A stretch of DNA of 64,000 nt, taken from positions 372,001-436,000 of the forward strand of contig NW_020194558.1 in assembly GCF_002865645.1 (NCBI RefSeq), written 5' to 3'. The DNA is from Hyaloscypha bicolor E (lineage: Eukaryota > Ascomycota > Leotiomycetes > Helotiales > Hyaloscyphaceae). The position numbers and the translations under genes are program-made. Positions 1 through 11,489 of the stretch are shown piece after piece (position 1 is the first letter of the stretch; each line of letters opens with the position of its first letter). Under the pieces are notes generated by a model. It did no database searches. It saw only the letters and a list, made by a program, of their open reading frames with translations, and was not told the DNA's origin.

Positions 1-204
1 CTTCTCTATGCTCTTAATATAGGAAGCCTCGTCTCGGTTCGGAAATCCCGCCACTCCTCTTAGAGTTCCCTTCAACACTTCATTCCGGTACAATATACCC
101 CCCATTTTCGGCCATGCACGCGGCTGCGTTTGGGAATGCTTAAATTCACTCGAAGTCATTTCATTTTTGGATAGTTAATAAGCAAATAATGTCGACAAAG
201 CACG

Positions 205-1140
205 ATGCGCATTTTTATTCTCGGCGGCACGAACTTCGTGGGTTGGGCTGCAGCTATGGAAGCCATCGCCCGAGGCCACGAAGTAACGAGGTAACCACTT
301 TCAATCGTACCACCAGACAACACTGGAAGGGGCCAAGGCTATTGTTAGCGACCGTCTCGCTTCTGACGGTTATAAAAGGTTAGACGGCTTGACGTTCGAC
401 AGCGCCCTTGATACGTGGAGTGCCGACCAGGTTGCAGTTCGAACTGCCGTTCCGGCACTGGATATCCCACTACATGTACATCTCTTCTATCCATGTCTAT
501 TATGGAAGTCAAGTGCAACCCACGCTAACTGAAGAGCCGCCTGTCGTCGACCCTACCGCGGCTAACAACCAATAAGGGCAGACAAAGGTGGAAGGGAGCT
601 GGAAGCAGAAAGTTCCAAAGTCCCAATTCTGCTTACTCGTCCGGGACTTATTATTGACCCATACGAAGGAATCGTTGGCCGTCTCCCTTGGTGGTTGGGA
701 CGGCGGGGGAAAGACTCTCGCTCCTGGCCCAAAGGACAATGGACTACAATACATTGATGCACGGGACCTCGCTGCGGTCATCGTTGACGGAGCTGAAGAG
801 CACTTAGGAGGGGTATACAACATTGTAGGCAAGCCTCATGCACAACTACTTTGAGCTGCTAGAAACCGCAAACATCCTTGGGGGCGGGAATCCTGAACTG
901 GTATGGTAGGAACCGAAAGGTATTCTTGACGCTAGCATCGAGCCGTAGACTGAGCTACCTTACTAGCTTCCTCCGGTTCCAGAGCATGGTTTGATTTTTG
1001 GCTACGATGTCGAGAAAGCTTTTGCTGGGGACTTCATACCAGGCCGGTGAAGGAGACAGTTGCAGACACTTGGTTATGGCTTCAGAGCCAAAACGAACAG
1101 CCCCCTACTCATGGAAAAATGGCCTTAATCCCGAAAGGAG
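205..1140 (+). pseudogene. NAD-dependent epimerase/dehydratase-like reductase, decayed
   Basis: The reading starts MRIFILGGTNFVGWAAAMEA, a classic N-terminal Rossmann strand with a GGTxFVG nucleotide-binding motif, and then meets a stop after EVTR. Later pieces in other frames carry GLTFDSALDTWSADQVAVRT, LAPGPKDNGLQYIDARDLA, HLGGVYNIVGKPHA and VEKAFAGDFIPG, all typical of extended-SDR/epimerase reductases that act on small substrates with NAD(P). At least three frameshifts separate the pieces, and TAG codons at 946-948 and 964-966 sit where the family has Trp (TGG to TAG, a G-to-A change). The pieces are collinear and together approach a full-length protein of roughly 300 residues, so this is a dead gene rather than several small ones. 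The family assignment comes from memory of motifs; the exact substrate cannot be named. Confidence 0.75.
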
Positions 1141-1840
1141 ACAGAGTTGCTATCTTAGTTTGCCTGTGGTGACTTACCACATGGCCCTGGAGAGTATTGT
1201 AAAGGTGGCTAGCGGATATGAGAGTAGGCGTGCAGAGAGGTTAACGTCATCAATGCTATGGTGTGCTTCAATATGGCCCAATTCTGCTCCACATCTGGTT
1301 GCACTTTTGTATCCACTATCGACCATGTCAGAGTGTATTGCTAGCAGTTGTTCAACCTCCGGTGCCAACCCCTGTGTGTGATGGTGGGAAGTCCTTGTTT
1401 TGCAAATCACTGCGCTACTATCGTATTCGCTTCCAGCCACCGGGATCCCAATGTTTAAACTCATCTCCCGTATTCCGGACTTCGTTCAGGCCGGCTCATG
1501 CTTCGCTGATATGCTCACTCCGCTCGTTGTATCCGGATATCCACCGAATATCCGAGCCGATAAGCGAGTGCTTCAATCCATGAGGCTGGACTTCTTGTAG
1601 GCTTAGATCTAGTGAAGGAGTTATTAATTGAGATGGATGTAGATCGGATGGTAAGTAGCGTATATGCGTTCCTTCACGTGTATTCGTCCCGGAGGCTCGC
1701 GTGGGATGAGAGCCGGCCGCAGTATTCTCCCGCCCCCCTAATTATCCAATGCTGTCGAAGGGAGAGTATAAGTTGCAGCATGTTTGTCCACAATAAGTAT
1801 TGCAAGATTCATCGACCCTACTACCCTCTCTCAAACCAAC
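1141..1840. other. No supported gene; spacer before DJ-1/PfpI gene
   Basis: Short overlapping open frames exist on both strands, including a minus-strand one at 1174-1464, but none shows a domain I recognise and none joins into a spliced gene. The last 150 bases probably hold the promoter and 5' UTR of the gene at 1841. Confidence 0.5.
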
Positions 1841-2645
1841 ATGTCTGATCAAATCAACCTCTCCAAGCCCCACCGTGCCATTCGGGCTGGTGTCATACTT
1901 GTTAATGCGTAAGTCTCGGCTCTGTCTATCACTTAAACAAATTTGCCACTAATTCAAATGGAAGGGAGACTGAAATTCTGGATGTAGCGCCAATTGATGT
2001 TTTCAACGCCATTTCTACGAAATTTGTGCACAATTTCCCAGAAACCGTGTTGCCTGATAACCTCCGAGCTCAAGCTCTCGACATTGAATTTCATTGGGTC
2101 AATGAAACGGGGGAACCAGCACACCTAACGGCTGGCGGACTTATCAACGTAACGGCAAGGGTTCCTATTCTATTTGCAGATTTTAGAATGGAAAACTAAT
2201 CTAATGACAACAGGACAGCTTCGCTACCTGCCCATCTTTGGACATAGTCCTCATGGGCGCACATGACTCCAAGTACACCCTCAACGAGGCAGAGCTTGAT
2301 TTCATTAGAAAAAGCTTCAATGAATGTGAGGCCTTCATCACCATTTGCGGAGGATTCTTGTCAGCCATGCAAGCAGGTTTGCTTGAAGGGAGAACTGCCA
2401 CTGGACCACGACCATTCTTGGAAGGTCTCCGCCAGGCTGCTCCTGGAGTCAAATGGGTCGAGAAGCGCTGGGCTAGGGACGGAAAATTATGGACAAGTGG
2501 TGCTTTGTTGAACGGATTGGATCTCACACGCGCGATTGTCACAGAGTATTGGGGTGGTAAAGACACGCTGGCGGAGTTTGCTTTGGCGCTTGGTGCCTAT
2601 CCGGTCAGAGACATCAATTACGCAGATGTGGAAGGTAATTTGTAG
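1841..2645 (+). CDS. DJ-1/PfpI (class I glutamine amidotransferase-like) family protein
   Basis: Three exons: 1841-1908, 1965-2148 and 2214-2645, with GT-AG introns of 56 and 65 bases, give 227 residues. The spliced N-terminus reads AIRAGVILVNAETEILDVAP, the usual first strand of a DJ-1/PfpI fold with an acidic residue after it. The nucleophile-elbow region is EAFITICGGFLSAMQAGLL, where Cys129 is the likely conserved cysteine. A Trp-Thr-Ser-Gly-Ala stretch (KLWTSGALLNG) follows, as in fungal ThiJ/PfpI proteins. The family includes glyoxalases, chaperone-like hydrolases, isonitrile hydratases and transcription regulators, so the reaction is not predictable. The frame is intact, in contrast to the broken gene just upstream. 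The ATG follows a CT-rich leader. An alternative ending through a further intron near 2635 is possible but not needed. Confidence 0.82.
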
Positions 2646-3595
2646 ATGCTGGATGCTATTCCACTTGTGCTATGAGCAAGGTAGACCTCGTACCGCTTCG
2701 AAAGAATTGCAAGATTGAAATTGAAAATGGTCCGGTTCGGAATTCTGTGAGATTCGCTGCCATACCACGGAAATGTTGAGTTCTCGAAACCCAGGCTCAT
2801 ATGGCATGCGCTACATTTGCTCAAGGAGCTGAACTATTCCAGTGTGCTGAGACTTTTTAACTCCGCCACAGGTTGCTAGATGTGATGTGACAAAGGCCAA
2901 TCGTGTGGAAGGTTCGGGATGTGGTGTCTTCTTTGATCTTACGATCTTACTTATCATACACCATACGAAGCAATTTGGGACGGCCCGTCGCCGCAGGAAT
3001 TATCGCCGAAACTGTGGTTTTAGACTCACTCTTCTTGCCCCTCGATTTTCCAGCGCCTGATAGGCATTTCAAGATAAAATTACGCTGAATCAGCCAGCCC
3101 GGGCTCAGACATAGTGTACCGAAAGCACTTCCAACAAATCGGGGATTGAATAATCCGTACTGAGCATGTCCGAGAAGACGGCATATAGAGCTGAACATGC
3201 GGCTGGCTATGTGGTGGAGATACGGCCGTGAGCAACATAACGTTCGCCTCCTCGCCTATCCCCATCGGGAAGATTTCGCGAACAAGTGCTGACAACATGT
3301 GACTTGTATGCTGCCCCCTTTTCCTTCTCTCACTAATTTCTGCCCAAACCGGAAATTTTCACGAATACGACACCTTTCTACTTCTTGGCTGTCGCTTTAA
3401 GGAAGTTGCTGACTGTTCGGAGCAACTGTGAGGTAATTTCCGACTCAAAACCGGGGGGGCGGACCATATCAAAGAAATATATTGCAACTGATTTAATATA
3501 ATACTCAAGAGAATTTCCATATCTTTCATTAGTTTTGCTAGATGTTTCCATCTGAATTCTTGCCCCCCCCAGGTTTCTAAAAACTGCTCAGCGCA
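2646..3595. other. Intergenic, no supported gene
   Basis: It separates the DJ-1/PfpI gene from the laccase gene. Only short unrelated open frames are present. The last 150 bases, AT-rich and then C-rich, are the likely laccase promoter and leader. Confidence 0.5.
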
Positions 3596-5742
3596 ATGGC
3601 TTTTATTTCTTCTATTATTAGTTCAACTGTCCTTATTGCCAATCTTTCGCAGATTTTGACAAATGGTAAGCAAATCTAATAGACGACAACTTTAAGGTCG
3701 ACTAACGTACATCTTCTCCGAACAGGGCCATCTCTGCTAGGCACTTTAGATGCTCCTACGCTCCCACAATTTCTGACAAACAATGTACTTATATTTTCCT
3801 TTTTAGAATGAAAACGGACTCATCAGATCTAGCCATTACCTCATGATTACCCTTGGGGTCGAGCAACTGCTGGAGGATCCAGCCCATGGGGAGACACCCC
3901 CAACACGGGGGTCATTAGATCTTATGATTGGGAAATATCTCGCGGCTACCTTTCACCTGATGGGGTCAACAGAAGCATGATGCTTATCAACGGACAATAC
4001 CCTGGGCCGATGATTGAAGCAAATTGGGGAGACACTATCCAAGTATGGTAAATCTGCTTTAGATTATAAACATTTCTTAACCTCTTCCAAAGGTGACAGT
4101 ACACAATAACCTATTGTACCGGGAAGAAGGCACTTCTCTCCACTGGCACGGTTTGCTTCAAAAAGAGACACCTTGGTTCGATGGCGTACCTTCCGGTCAG
4201 TTGAACTTCAGGACTCACATGCACGTATCAATTAATAATTTCAACAGTCTCCCAGTGCCCTATAGCACCGAATAGAACTTTCACCTATTCCTTCAAGGCT
4301 GATGTCTACGGAACAAGCTGGTATCATTCGCATTACAGTGCTCAATATGCTGATGGGTTATTGGGTCCAATGGTTATATACGGACCAGCACATGCTAAGT
4401 ACGACTATGACCTAGGTCCCGTTATTCTTGTGAGTTGAAGCTTCGGAGGACAATGCCGTACTAATTCTCAAAGAGCGACCACTTCCACACCACATACTAC
4501 GAAATTGTCCAAAATATCACTGGTCAATCGACGGTCACGCCGTCAGATAACAATCTCATCAACGGAAAGATGAACTTTGATTGTTCTCTCGCTCTCAATG
4601 GTGCAACTTGCTTTCCTAATGCCGGTCTTTCGAAGTTCAAGTTCACATCAGGAAAGACTTACCGCCTGAGACTGATCAACGCAGGAGCCGAAGGTCTCCA
4701 AAAGTTCACCATTGACAATCACACCCTGACAATTATTGCCAACGACTTTGTCCCAATCCGTCCGTATGACACCAACGTTGTTACTCTTGGAGTTGGACAG
4801 CGCTCGGATATCCTGGTCAAAGCAATCGGCAATCCCAGCGATTCCTTTTGGATGCGGTCTGAGATCAGCACGAACTGCAGCCATACCAACCAGCCTACCG
4901 CGCTTGCTGCGATCTACTATGAGGATGCAGATACTTCCTTGACGCCCCAGTCTACGAGAACATCATATGAAATCAAGAATTGCACCAATGATGCAATCAC
5001 TCTCACCGAGCCCCTGTTCCGCCAGAGTCCTCCCAAAGAACCAGCTTTTACCCAGGACATCGACATATCATTCGGAACAAATGCGACGGGTGCTATGGTA
5101 TGGATGATGAATAATCAGTCTTTCCGGGCAAATTACGAGTCAGTCAAAGTTTCCTTTGAAGTAATGAGTCCCCAAAGTTGACAAATCTTCTTAGCCATCC
5201 TCTGCTTCTTCTTGCCAAACAAGGGAATACCTCTTATCCAGATGATCCCCAATGGAACGTGTACGACTTCAAAGAAAACAAGTCCATCCGCCTAGTCGTT
5301 CGCACCATCGACCCTCTCTCTCACCCGATGCATCTTCACGGCCATAACTTTTGGGTGGTGGCCCAAGGCACAGGTAAATGGGATGGAACTGTAACGCGGC
5401 ATGAGAATCCACAGAGACGGGATACTCAGCTCCTTGATGTGGGAAATCCATATGATCCCGCTGGCGGGGCGAGTTATATTGTCCTAGAGTTTGTTGCTGA
5501 TAATCCCGGAGTCTGGCCTTTCCATTGCCATGTTGCTTGGCATGTTAGCGATGGGTTGTACATCAACATAATTGTTCGTTATTCCAAGAGTATATCAAGT
5601 GTCGTAACGAGCTAATCAGTCGTAGGAACGCCCTCAAGATATCACTCATCGACAGATTCCCTCGACCATGGCTCAAACTTGCCGCGATTGGGCAGACTAC
5701 AGTGGACATAATGTCGTGGACCAGATCGACTCCGGAGAATAA
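3596..5742 (+). CDS. Laccase (asco-type multicopper oxidase)
   Basis: Eight exons: 3596-3665, 3726-3784, 3833-4042, 4093-4195, 4248-4429, 4474-5138, 5195-5573 and 5626-5742, giving 594 residues with every junction in phase. The four copper-ligand signatures are present: L1 GTSLHWHG (His130, His132), L2 TSWYHSHYS (His174, His176), L3 HPMHLHGH (His473-480) and L4 [13 protein letters not shown] (His540, Cys541, His542, His546), with Leu551 at the axial position of the type 1 copper. The N-terminus is hydrophobic, so secretion is likely. Laccases oxidise phenols and amines while reducing O2 to water; in ascomycetes they serve in lignin or phenolic breakdown, melanin-like pigment formation or secondary metabolism. 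The protein ends DSGE. Asco-laccases usually end in a DSG plus aliphatic plug that enters the oxygen tunnel, so the acidic last residue is unusual. The gene is intact and no partner cluster is visible. Confidence 0.93.
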
Positions 5743-7622
5743 ACATGCTGCGCTATCGAGGCTGAAGCTGATACATGAAGACAGCTGAGGCGGAGTTGGG
5801 AAGCTAGGATAAATTCACATTCCCTGTCACTTCCTGTTCCGTGCTGGAGGATTCGTGCAATGTATAATACAAATTATACCAAGCAATATTTACTCCCGGC
5901 ATCAACATCCCCTTAGATTTTTGTTGGAATGCGGTGGCTGGAAGCCTTGATTCACTGCTTATCGATGGCTGGGAAGCCCCTTAATAAGTACAAAATCCAC
6001 TAGTCTCTCACTAGTCTCCTAGCCCTCTAGTTGCCTTACCTTAGGCCCGTAAGCTTGGCAACTTTCAACAAATTTCGCGTAACTTCACATATCCAACACT
6101 CAAGCCAAATCCTTCATTCCCCCCTTTCCTTCTTTCTCTCGGTGATCCACTGCCTGTTAGCTTTATTCATGCACTCTACAAATTCTCTCACAGCCCAAAA
6201 ATCAACACCTCCAAGTTCTTCACCAAATACTTTCCCAAGTCCTCCGCAACAGTGATAATCATGTTCGTGTCCGCCTCCTTGAAGAAGGTGCATCTAGCTC
6301 TGATGTGATCAACAAATACTTTCAATCGTTTCTCGATTCCTACGCACCAAATAATAGTACTGATGTGACACCACTTGATCATAGTCTCTCGGCTATCTCT
6401 CTGGGCTCCGATTCCAATTTTCTGGCCTCGAGAGTGAGCAAAAGAAAGGTCACGTCGCAGGCGGCAGGCCAGAAGGTACCGCATCAACCAAGTCGGAGCA
6501 ACGGAGAAGGCTTATTGTCCACAGGCCGTTATCGGAGACACCAAAGCTGTAGCCAAAATGAACAGAAAGAGGAATGATATCCTATCAGACCATGCAAGAT
6601 CAGATCCCGACTCGTTGGAACAAGGCTGCCAAAGCAAGTATTACGCCCCAGTCAACCAAGAATCCTCCACGCAACCGAAGCTTCTGGTTGTTCTCTGTTC
6701 AGGTGAAGTATTTACATAAACCATAACCTTCTCGCAATTCTTCATCAAAGCTCATCAAAGGAGCACTCAAAGCCAGGCATGCTCGCGAAAAACACGAAAA
6801 GTTCGAATCGATCTCTATCCTCTGCGGGTATGGAAGCGGATTAGCTCGTGTAACTTCATCCTAGTACTAGAAGGCTCAAGGCCCGCCTACTTTTTGATCA
6901 TCTGATCTGTTGCCATCCTGTCGGTTGCTGTCAAGCTGATTTCTGTTGTCATTTCAGACGTCTCTTGGTCGACGAAGTGCCGCTGTGGACGTCACGGGAT
7001 TCGGCCAGGGATGACTTGTATCAGGCTGCTAGTCCTGGCATCTCGGACTCGCACAGCCGCTGCGTTACTGGTAGAAGTTCATGATTTTTTCGAATCCCTA
7101 TTTGGGTAGTCTTGTGGGACCAAACTTTGAAGGCCTTTTCATAGATACTCGATAGCAGTGGGAAGGGTCTAAGGTTCTCTTCAATACTAATGAGCGGCAA
7201 TGCCACTTCTATATCTATAAGAAAGCTGGCATGAATAAGTCAACAATAATGTAACGTATAGGGTCTCGACTTGCAGCTTTTAGCGTCTTGACGGTCGGAG
7301 GAAAGAATGACCTAAACTGGCGGGGAAGTGATCTTCGTCCCTTACTCACTAGCCTCCGTAAGCCCGCAAACTTTATCTACCGCTCCGTACGAAGGGCACT
7401 TTGCATAAAGAGTGCCATAATTCCACAGACAAGTCTATCTCACCTTTCGTATCAAATTTTATTCTGGTATATCAGACGAAGCTGTTCCGTACTCTCCTCA
7501 TTGTAGATTGCCAACAAATCCTTCCAACCATTTAGTCAAGATAAACTACATCGGCGGCCACCCCCTCAACCTCGCCAGCAAAGATTTTGAAATTTTCAGC
7601 AATATAATTAGAACATAGCTAA
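5743..7622. other. Intergenic region with one possible coding relic
   Basis: No domain is recognisable. The stretch 6170-6577 on the plus strand stays open in one frame for about 130 codons without an ATG (reading HVRVRLLEEGASSSDVINKY, then FLDSYAPNNSTDV). It looks like real coding composition, Ser-rich at the end, and could be an exon of an unrecognised or broken gene. The rest shows only short shadow frames. Confidence 0.3.
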
Positions 7623-8309
7623 CGGGGAGTGCAGTTGCCATCCTCGCCTTAGCCGCGCCACTAATAGGAGCAGCGATATTTCGCGAGCTGCTGAGCAGCA
7701 ATGCTAACGTCCTCGGTGTGGATAACATCCCCGCGCATAAGACTACAAGGTTTAGCAATGGTTCACACTTTCAGTTCTTCCATTACGGTAAAGGTTCATC
7801 TCCATCAAGGGAGGAGGTGATTGAGTATGCGAAAGGAGCTTGCTTGAGAGACGACATTGGTTTCCTCATTGACGTTCTTGGAGAGACGGACATTGGCAAG
7901 GGACTCATGAGAGAGGTGGTAAGTGTCATGCAGATGCTCAGAGTGAAGTTATAAAAGCCCTGGCCGGGCAATTCAAATAGAAGGGCGTGGGTGCAATATA
8001 GTGATCTCAAACAGTATTCAGCTTTCACGTCGAGACTCCCACCTGTCTAACGAACTCCACATATAATTACTACAGCACTAGAGATGACGTTGTTGATTTC
8101 GAGAAAAAAACGCTTCTGAAATATCATATATCAGCATAGCCCAACACAGGTAGTCTCCCTCTTTCGTTCGGGTGTTTGCTGGGAGTATCCACGACTGACT
8201 AATATATTCAGGGATAACGGACGCTTTGCCATTGGGAAAGAGCGAGATGTTGCGAATTTGGTCTTGTTTCTGTGTAGCAAGCAAGAGAAGGCATTTATGG
8301 TGTCGTGAA
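7623..8309 (+). pseudogene. Short-chain dehydrogenase/reductase, decayed
   Basis: One frame from 7623 reads GSAVAILALAAPLIGAAIFR followed by ELLSSNANVLGVDN, the first strand and helix of a Rossmann-fold SDR in which the TGxxxGIG glycine motif has been altered. It continues through SPSREEVIEYAKGA and IGFLIDVLGETD to a stop at 7954. A separate piece at 8213-8309 reads GRFAIGKERDVANLVLFLCS, matching the C-terminal helix region of SDRs, and ends in a stop one motif too early. I find no YxxxK active-site motif between the two pieces. Altered cofactor motif, missing catalytic centre and early stops together say dead gene. The call rests on recalled SDR patterns and the substrate is unknown. Confidence 0.6.
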
Positions 8310-8838
8310 GGGAACAGATGGGAATGACGTGGATCCCTGATATTTCCCAGCTTCTCTCAACCCTTGTTTTCCTATCCCGCCATCAAAATGTCTTCCATCA
8401 CTTGAACATGCTTCTTTTATCGGGTGTGTTCCTTCGTTCATTCGATTGGCCGAGGACAAGGTTTGGACGAGAGAGGAGATGCAAATCGCCTTTTGTCTCT
8501 TTGCTGCGTGTTTCGTGGATGGCCATTCCCGAGGAAAAGGCCTTATTCAACTTATGTCTTCCCATTGCAGCAAATCCCTGTGTCGCCCTCTCGGTCCCTG
8601 CGATTCTGTTTTGACTCTGCGTTACTTTGCAATATTGTTTTGACGGTCGCGGCTTAGGGTTGTGGTGCTGTACAATTATCCCAATTCAACGAATCAGTCC
8701 CTCAGACTCCCGTCGATGGAAACAAAACGTGACTTACTTAGCTTTAGTATCTCTATTGGATTCCAGGGACTGCAGTGCTGCTACGAAATGGTGTTAAAGA
8801 ATGCGCTCCGACAGAAGATGCTGTAGGGATCAAGGTGC
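8310..8838. other. No supported gene
   Basis: Several short overlapping plus-strand frames occur, none with recognisable content. This may be the 3' flank of the SDR relic. Confidence 0.45.
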
Positions 8839-9073
8839 TCACCTCCCTGGTCCGGTGCTTGGTCTGATATTGGCCGAGAATCGCACAACAATTGTCTCTA
8901 AATAGATCAAACTTTGCTCTGTATTGTCTGTAATTCCCGTAGACTTTCTTGGCGGCATCAAGTTGTGGAATGGACGCTGTCGAGATATTCGCCCGATAGA
9001 GTGTGGAGAAAACGGTGCGAATGGCGTCGTTGAAGGATGGAGTCCAAAATTGGTGCAAGGCACGTGCTTGCAA
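8839..9073 (-). other. Coding-like minus-strand segment, not recognised
   Basis: On the minus strand a frame reads ALHQFWTPSFNDAIRTVFST, then LDAAKKVYGNYRQYRAKFDL and FRDNCCAILGQYQTK, ending near a possible GT donor just after TREV. The composition is protein-like and predicts helices. Just upstream (9074-9130) there could be an intron, with an arginine-rich piece before it at 9130-9170. No start, stop or partner exons can be fixed, so this is either a fragment of a degraded gene or one or two exons of a gene I do not recognise. Confidence 0.3.
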
Positions 9074-9170
9074 TTTTGCGGTGGGTTTAATAATATTAAA
9101 TAAGGATTTTTCGTGCAGATCACCAACAAGCGAACTCCCAGACGTAAGTTTGGTTCCGACGACGAGGGCC

Positions 9171-10152
9171 CTCGGCTATTGTCTGAAGATACAAGTTCGT
9201 GGGGTGGTCCCTCTTTTTGAATTTCGTTTTTCCGTACCTCAAAGTCTATTCTCCACGTCTCAAGGATACTTCAGCCATTGCCGTCGGCCTCGGATTTTTC
9301 TTTCTCTCTTTTGCATCTTTTTTTGATTCTGTTGATGTTGATAGTCTAGGGGTTTACAACTTCGGCTAATTGTTTTTATGCCTCGCTTAGCGAAGCTACC
9401 CCTTTCCTCTCATAAACAACAACACACTGTTCAAATTCCACCTTAATTGAGCTTCAGTCCAACTATACGCGGAGTGTAGGGAATTTTAATGTTATTACAA
9501 AAGGTTGGACCCCTATGCACTTCCAGGATACCTCGAAACAGAGCTTCCTCGTGTAACATGCGAAATTTATTATATGATAACAGTTGTCAAGAAGAAAGAA
9601 TAAAACTATCATAGAGGACCAACCGTTTCCTTAATTGCATCCGCTCTGAATATCTAACCCTACCTACAAGTAGCCAGCTGCTACAGCAAGGCCTAGGTAT
9701 CAACTTCGAGAGAGAGAAACGTGGGTCTGTGCTGTGATCTGGGCTGTGCATCACAGCTTAGAAATTGAGAAGACCAAAATTCCGATATAGCAATCAGAAA
9801 GTGTAAATATGGCTCGAACATAGCACGGATAAAAGTCCTGTCAATGTTTCAAACACTTGCGGGAATATTTAGTAGAGCATCCAAGCCATCTCGACAGTAT
9901 TCGGTATTTTCCCCTTTGGGAATTTGGTATAAAGTGAATTAATATTGGTTTGCCGGACTTTAGTCCAAAATTTCCGGCGCGGTGACTCTACTTCACGAAA
10001 TTGGAATCTCAAAAAAGGAAACGCGACCAACCACTACCATCACCACAACATCGCCCGACCCCTCACCTCGCAACCTCCTCCGTCGGAGTCTCCGTCCTTG
10101 TCTCATTGTACCTCTACTCGTTAGAACTTTCCACAGCTACTATTATCCCAAG
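9171..10152. other. Intergenic, no supported gene
   Basis: No convincing frame or RNA gene is seen. The last 150 bases, rich in ACC and CCT, are probably the promoter and 5' UTR of the next gene; an upstream in-frame ATG at 9982 is not preferred because its leader peptide is low-complexity Thr/Pro/Arg. Confidence 0.45.
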
Positions 10153-11245
10153 ATGGCCGACTCTATGTCCCATGTCTTCGAGAAGATCAGCAACTTCTGC
10201 CTCCACCTCGATATGCCATACCCAGGCTTCGAAGAATTCGAGGTCACTTCTGCTCATCCTATCGTAAAGACAAGATACGAAAGCGGAATCCGATATGGCA
10301 GCAGAGTAAAGCAGATGCAGGAGTGGTGGGATATCAGCTACATCACCACTGGCGCTCGGGAGTATAAGACGAAGAAGGAGGCTCGTCATGCTCTCGCATC
10401 CACTGTGTTAGAGGAAGTTCTTGTAGGTGATCTCGAGAATAAAATGGCTCTCCCCTAAAACTAATTGACTGTCGCAGAAGATGGAGACCGACGAGAAGGC
10501 AATGGACCTCTTCCGTGGTTCCCGCAAGCAGGCTGTAGGTGTCTAGACTAATTCGAATCGCATAGAAGAATATTCTTTAACTAACTTGGAAACAAAGCTA
10601 TACTCTCTTCTCCCCCATGAAATTGGCTTCATTGAGGTTGGTTACCATCTATTCTCTACTCTGAGCCTCGCTGATTTGACCGTGACATAGAACCCTTCAA
10701 TGCTCTCCGAAACCGAACACATCAACGATGGAGGTCTAGCATTCGCTACGCTCAAGATGCGCTTTCTTCAAATCCCTTTCGAGATATTCGCTCGCCTCTA
10801 CGCAAAGTATTTGGCAAAAGTTCTGGACAGGATGATGCGCATCGGAAACGTCTCCATCGACCAAGGAGTTCTCTTCAAGAGAGGTCTTACCATGGGCATT
10901 CTAGAGGCACTCCTCCCACGCAAGACAGCAGAGCCTGTCGACCCCAACAATGATCCATACCCATGTTTCAAGCTCGAGTTGCAGGAAATTGAGATGAAGG
11001 AGATCGCGGCGTTTGCAGAGGCGGCATTAAACTTTGTGTTTGCATGGCAGCAAGATTTGTCAGCTGAGAACCGTGATGTTAGGAAGCTTGCAAGGATGTT
11101 GGGGCAGGAGGCTGGCAAGCAACTGAAGGATGTGGAAGTTGATGTTGCTATGACGTTTAACATTAAGCTGAGAAGTGAGTTGGAGAAATTTCTGGGGCAG
11201 AGGAAGAAGAGAGAGGAGGATGTGGAGATGGGAGGTATGGAGTAG
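10153..11245 (+). CDS. Hypothetical protein, helical, four exons
   Basis: Four exons: 10153-10422, 10478-10534, 10598-10636 and 10691-11245, all joined in phase 0, give 306 residues starting MADSMSHVFEKISNFCLHLD. I do not recognise the family. The protein is soluble-looking, with no signal peptide or membrane segment. The middle is rich in hydrophobic and basic helices (FEIFARLYAKYLAKVLDRMM), and the C-terminus ends in a charged tail (FLGQRKKREEDVEMGGME). Two very short internal exons of 57 and 39 bases are flanked by clear GT and AG sites. The start used is the ATG that opens the well-behaved protein; the longer in-frame leader from 9982 looks untranslated. It lies between two gene relics and has no obvious functional neighbours. 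Confidence 0.72.
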
Positions 11246-11489
11246 AGGAGCTATCATCTGAGCGTGCACGAAGTGCTGTACAATTTCTATCTTCTACTCT
11301 ACCGCAGGCAGCGCAATTAGTGCGTTAATGAACGTCACACACTTTCAAATCTTACTTTAGACTTACTCACCCTCACCCCTCCCCGATCTTGCACCTTCAA
11401 CATCCCAAGTGAAGCTGACACATCAAATACTTCCCTTTTCAATGTTCCCTTAGTATTTTGGTACTTTCCAAGTCTCCTCTAATCCAATG
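11246..11489. other. Intergenic between convergent units
   Basis: A short spacer between the hypothetical gene and the minus-strand ECM33-like relic; it probably holds the 3' UTR of the former. Confidence 0.5.

Noticed and set aside
9982..10152. N-terminal extension of the hypothetical gene at 10153
   Set aside because: The extension is Thr/Pro/Arg low-complexity and the in-frame ATG at 10153 opens a normal-looking protein; it is more likely 5' UTR.
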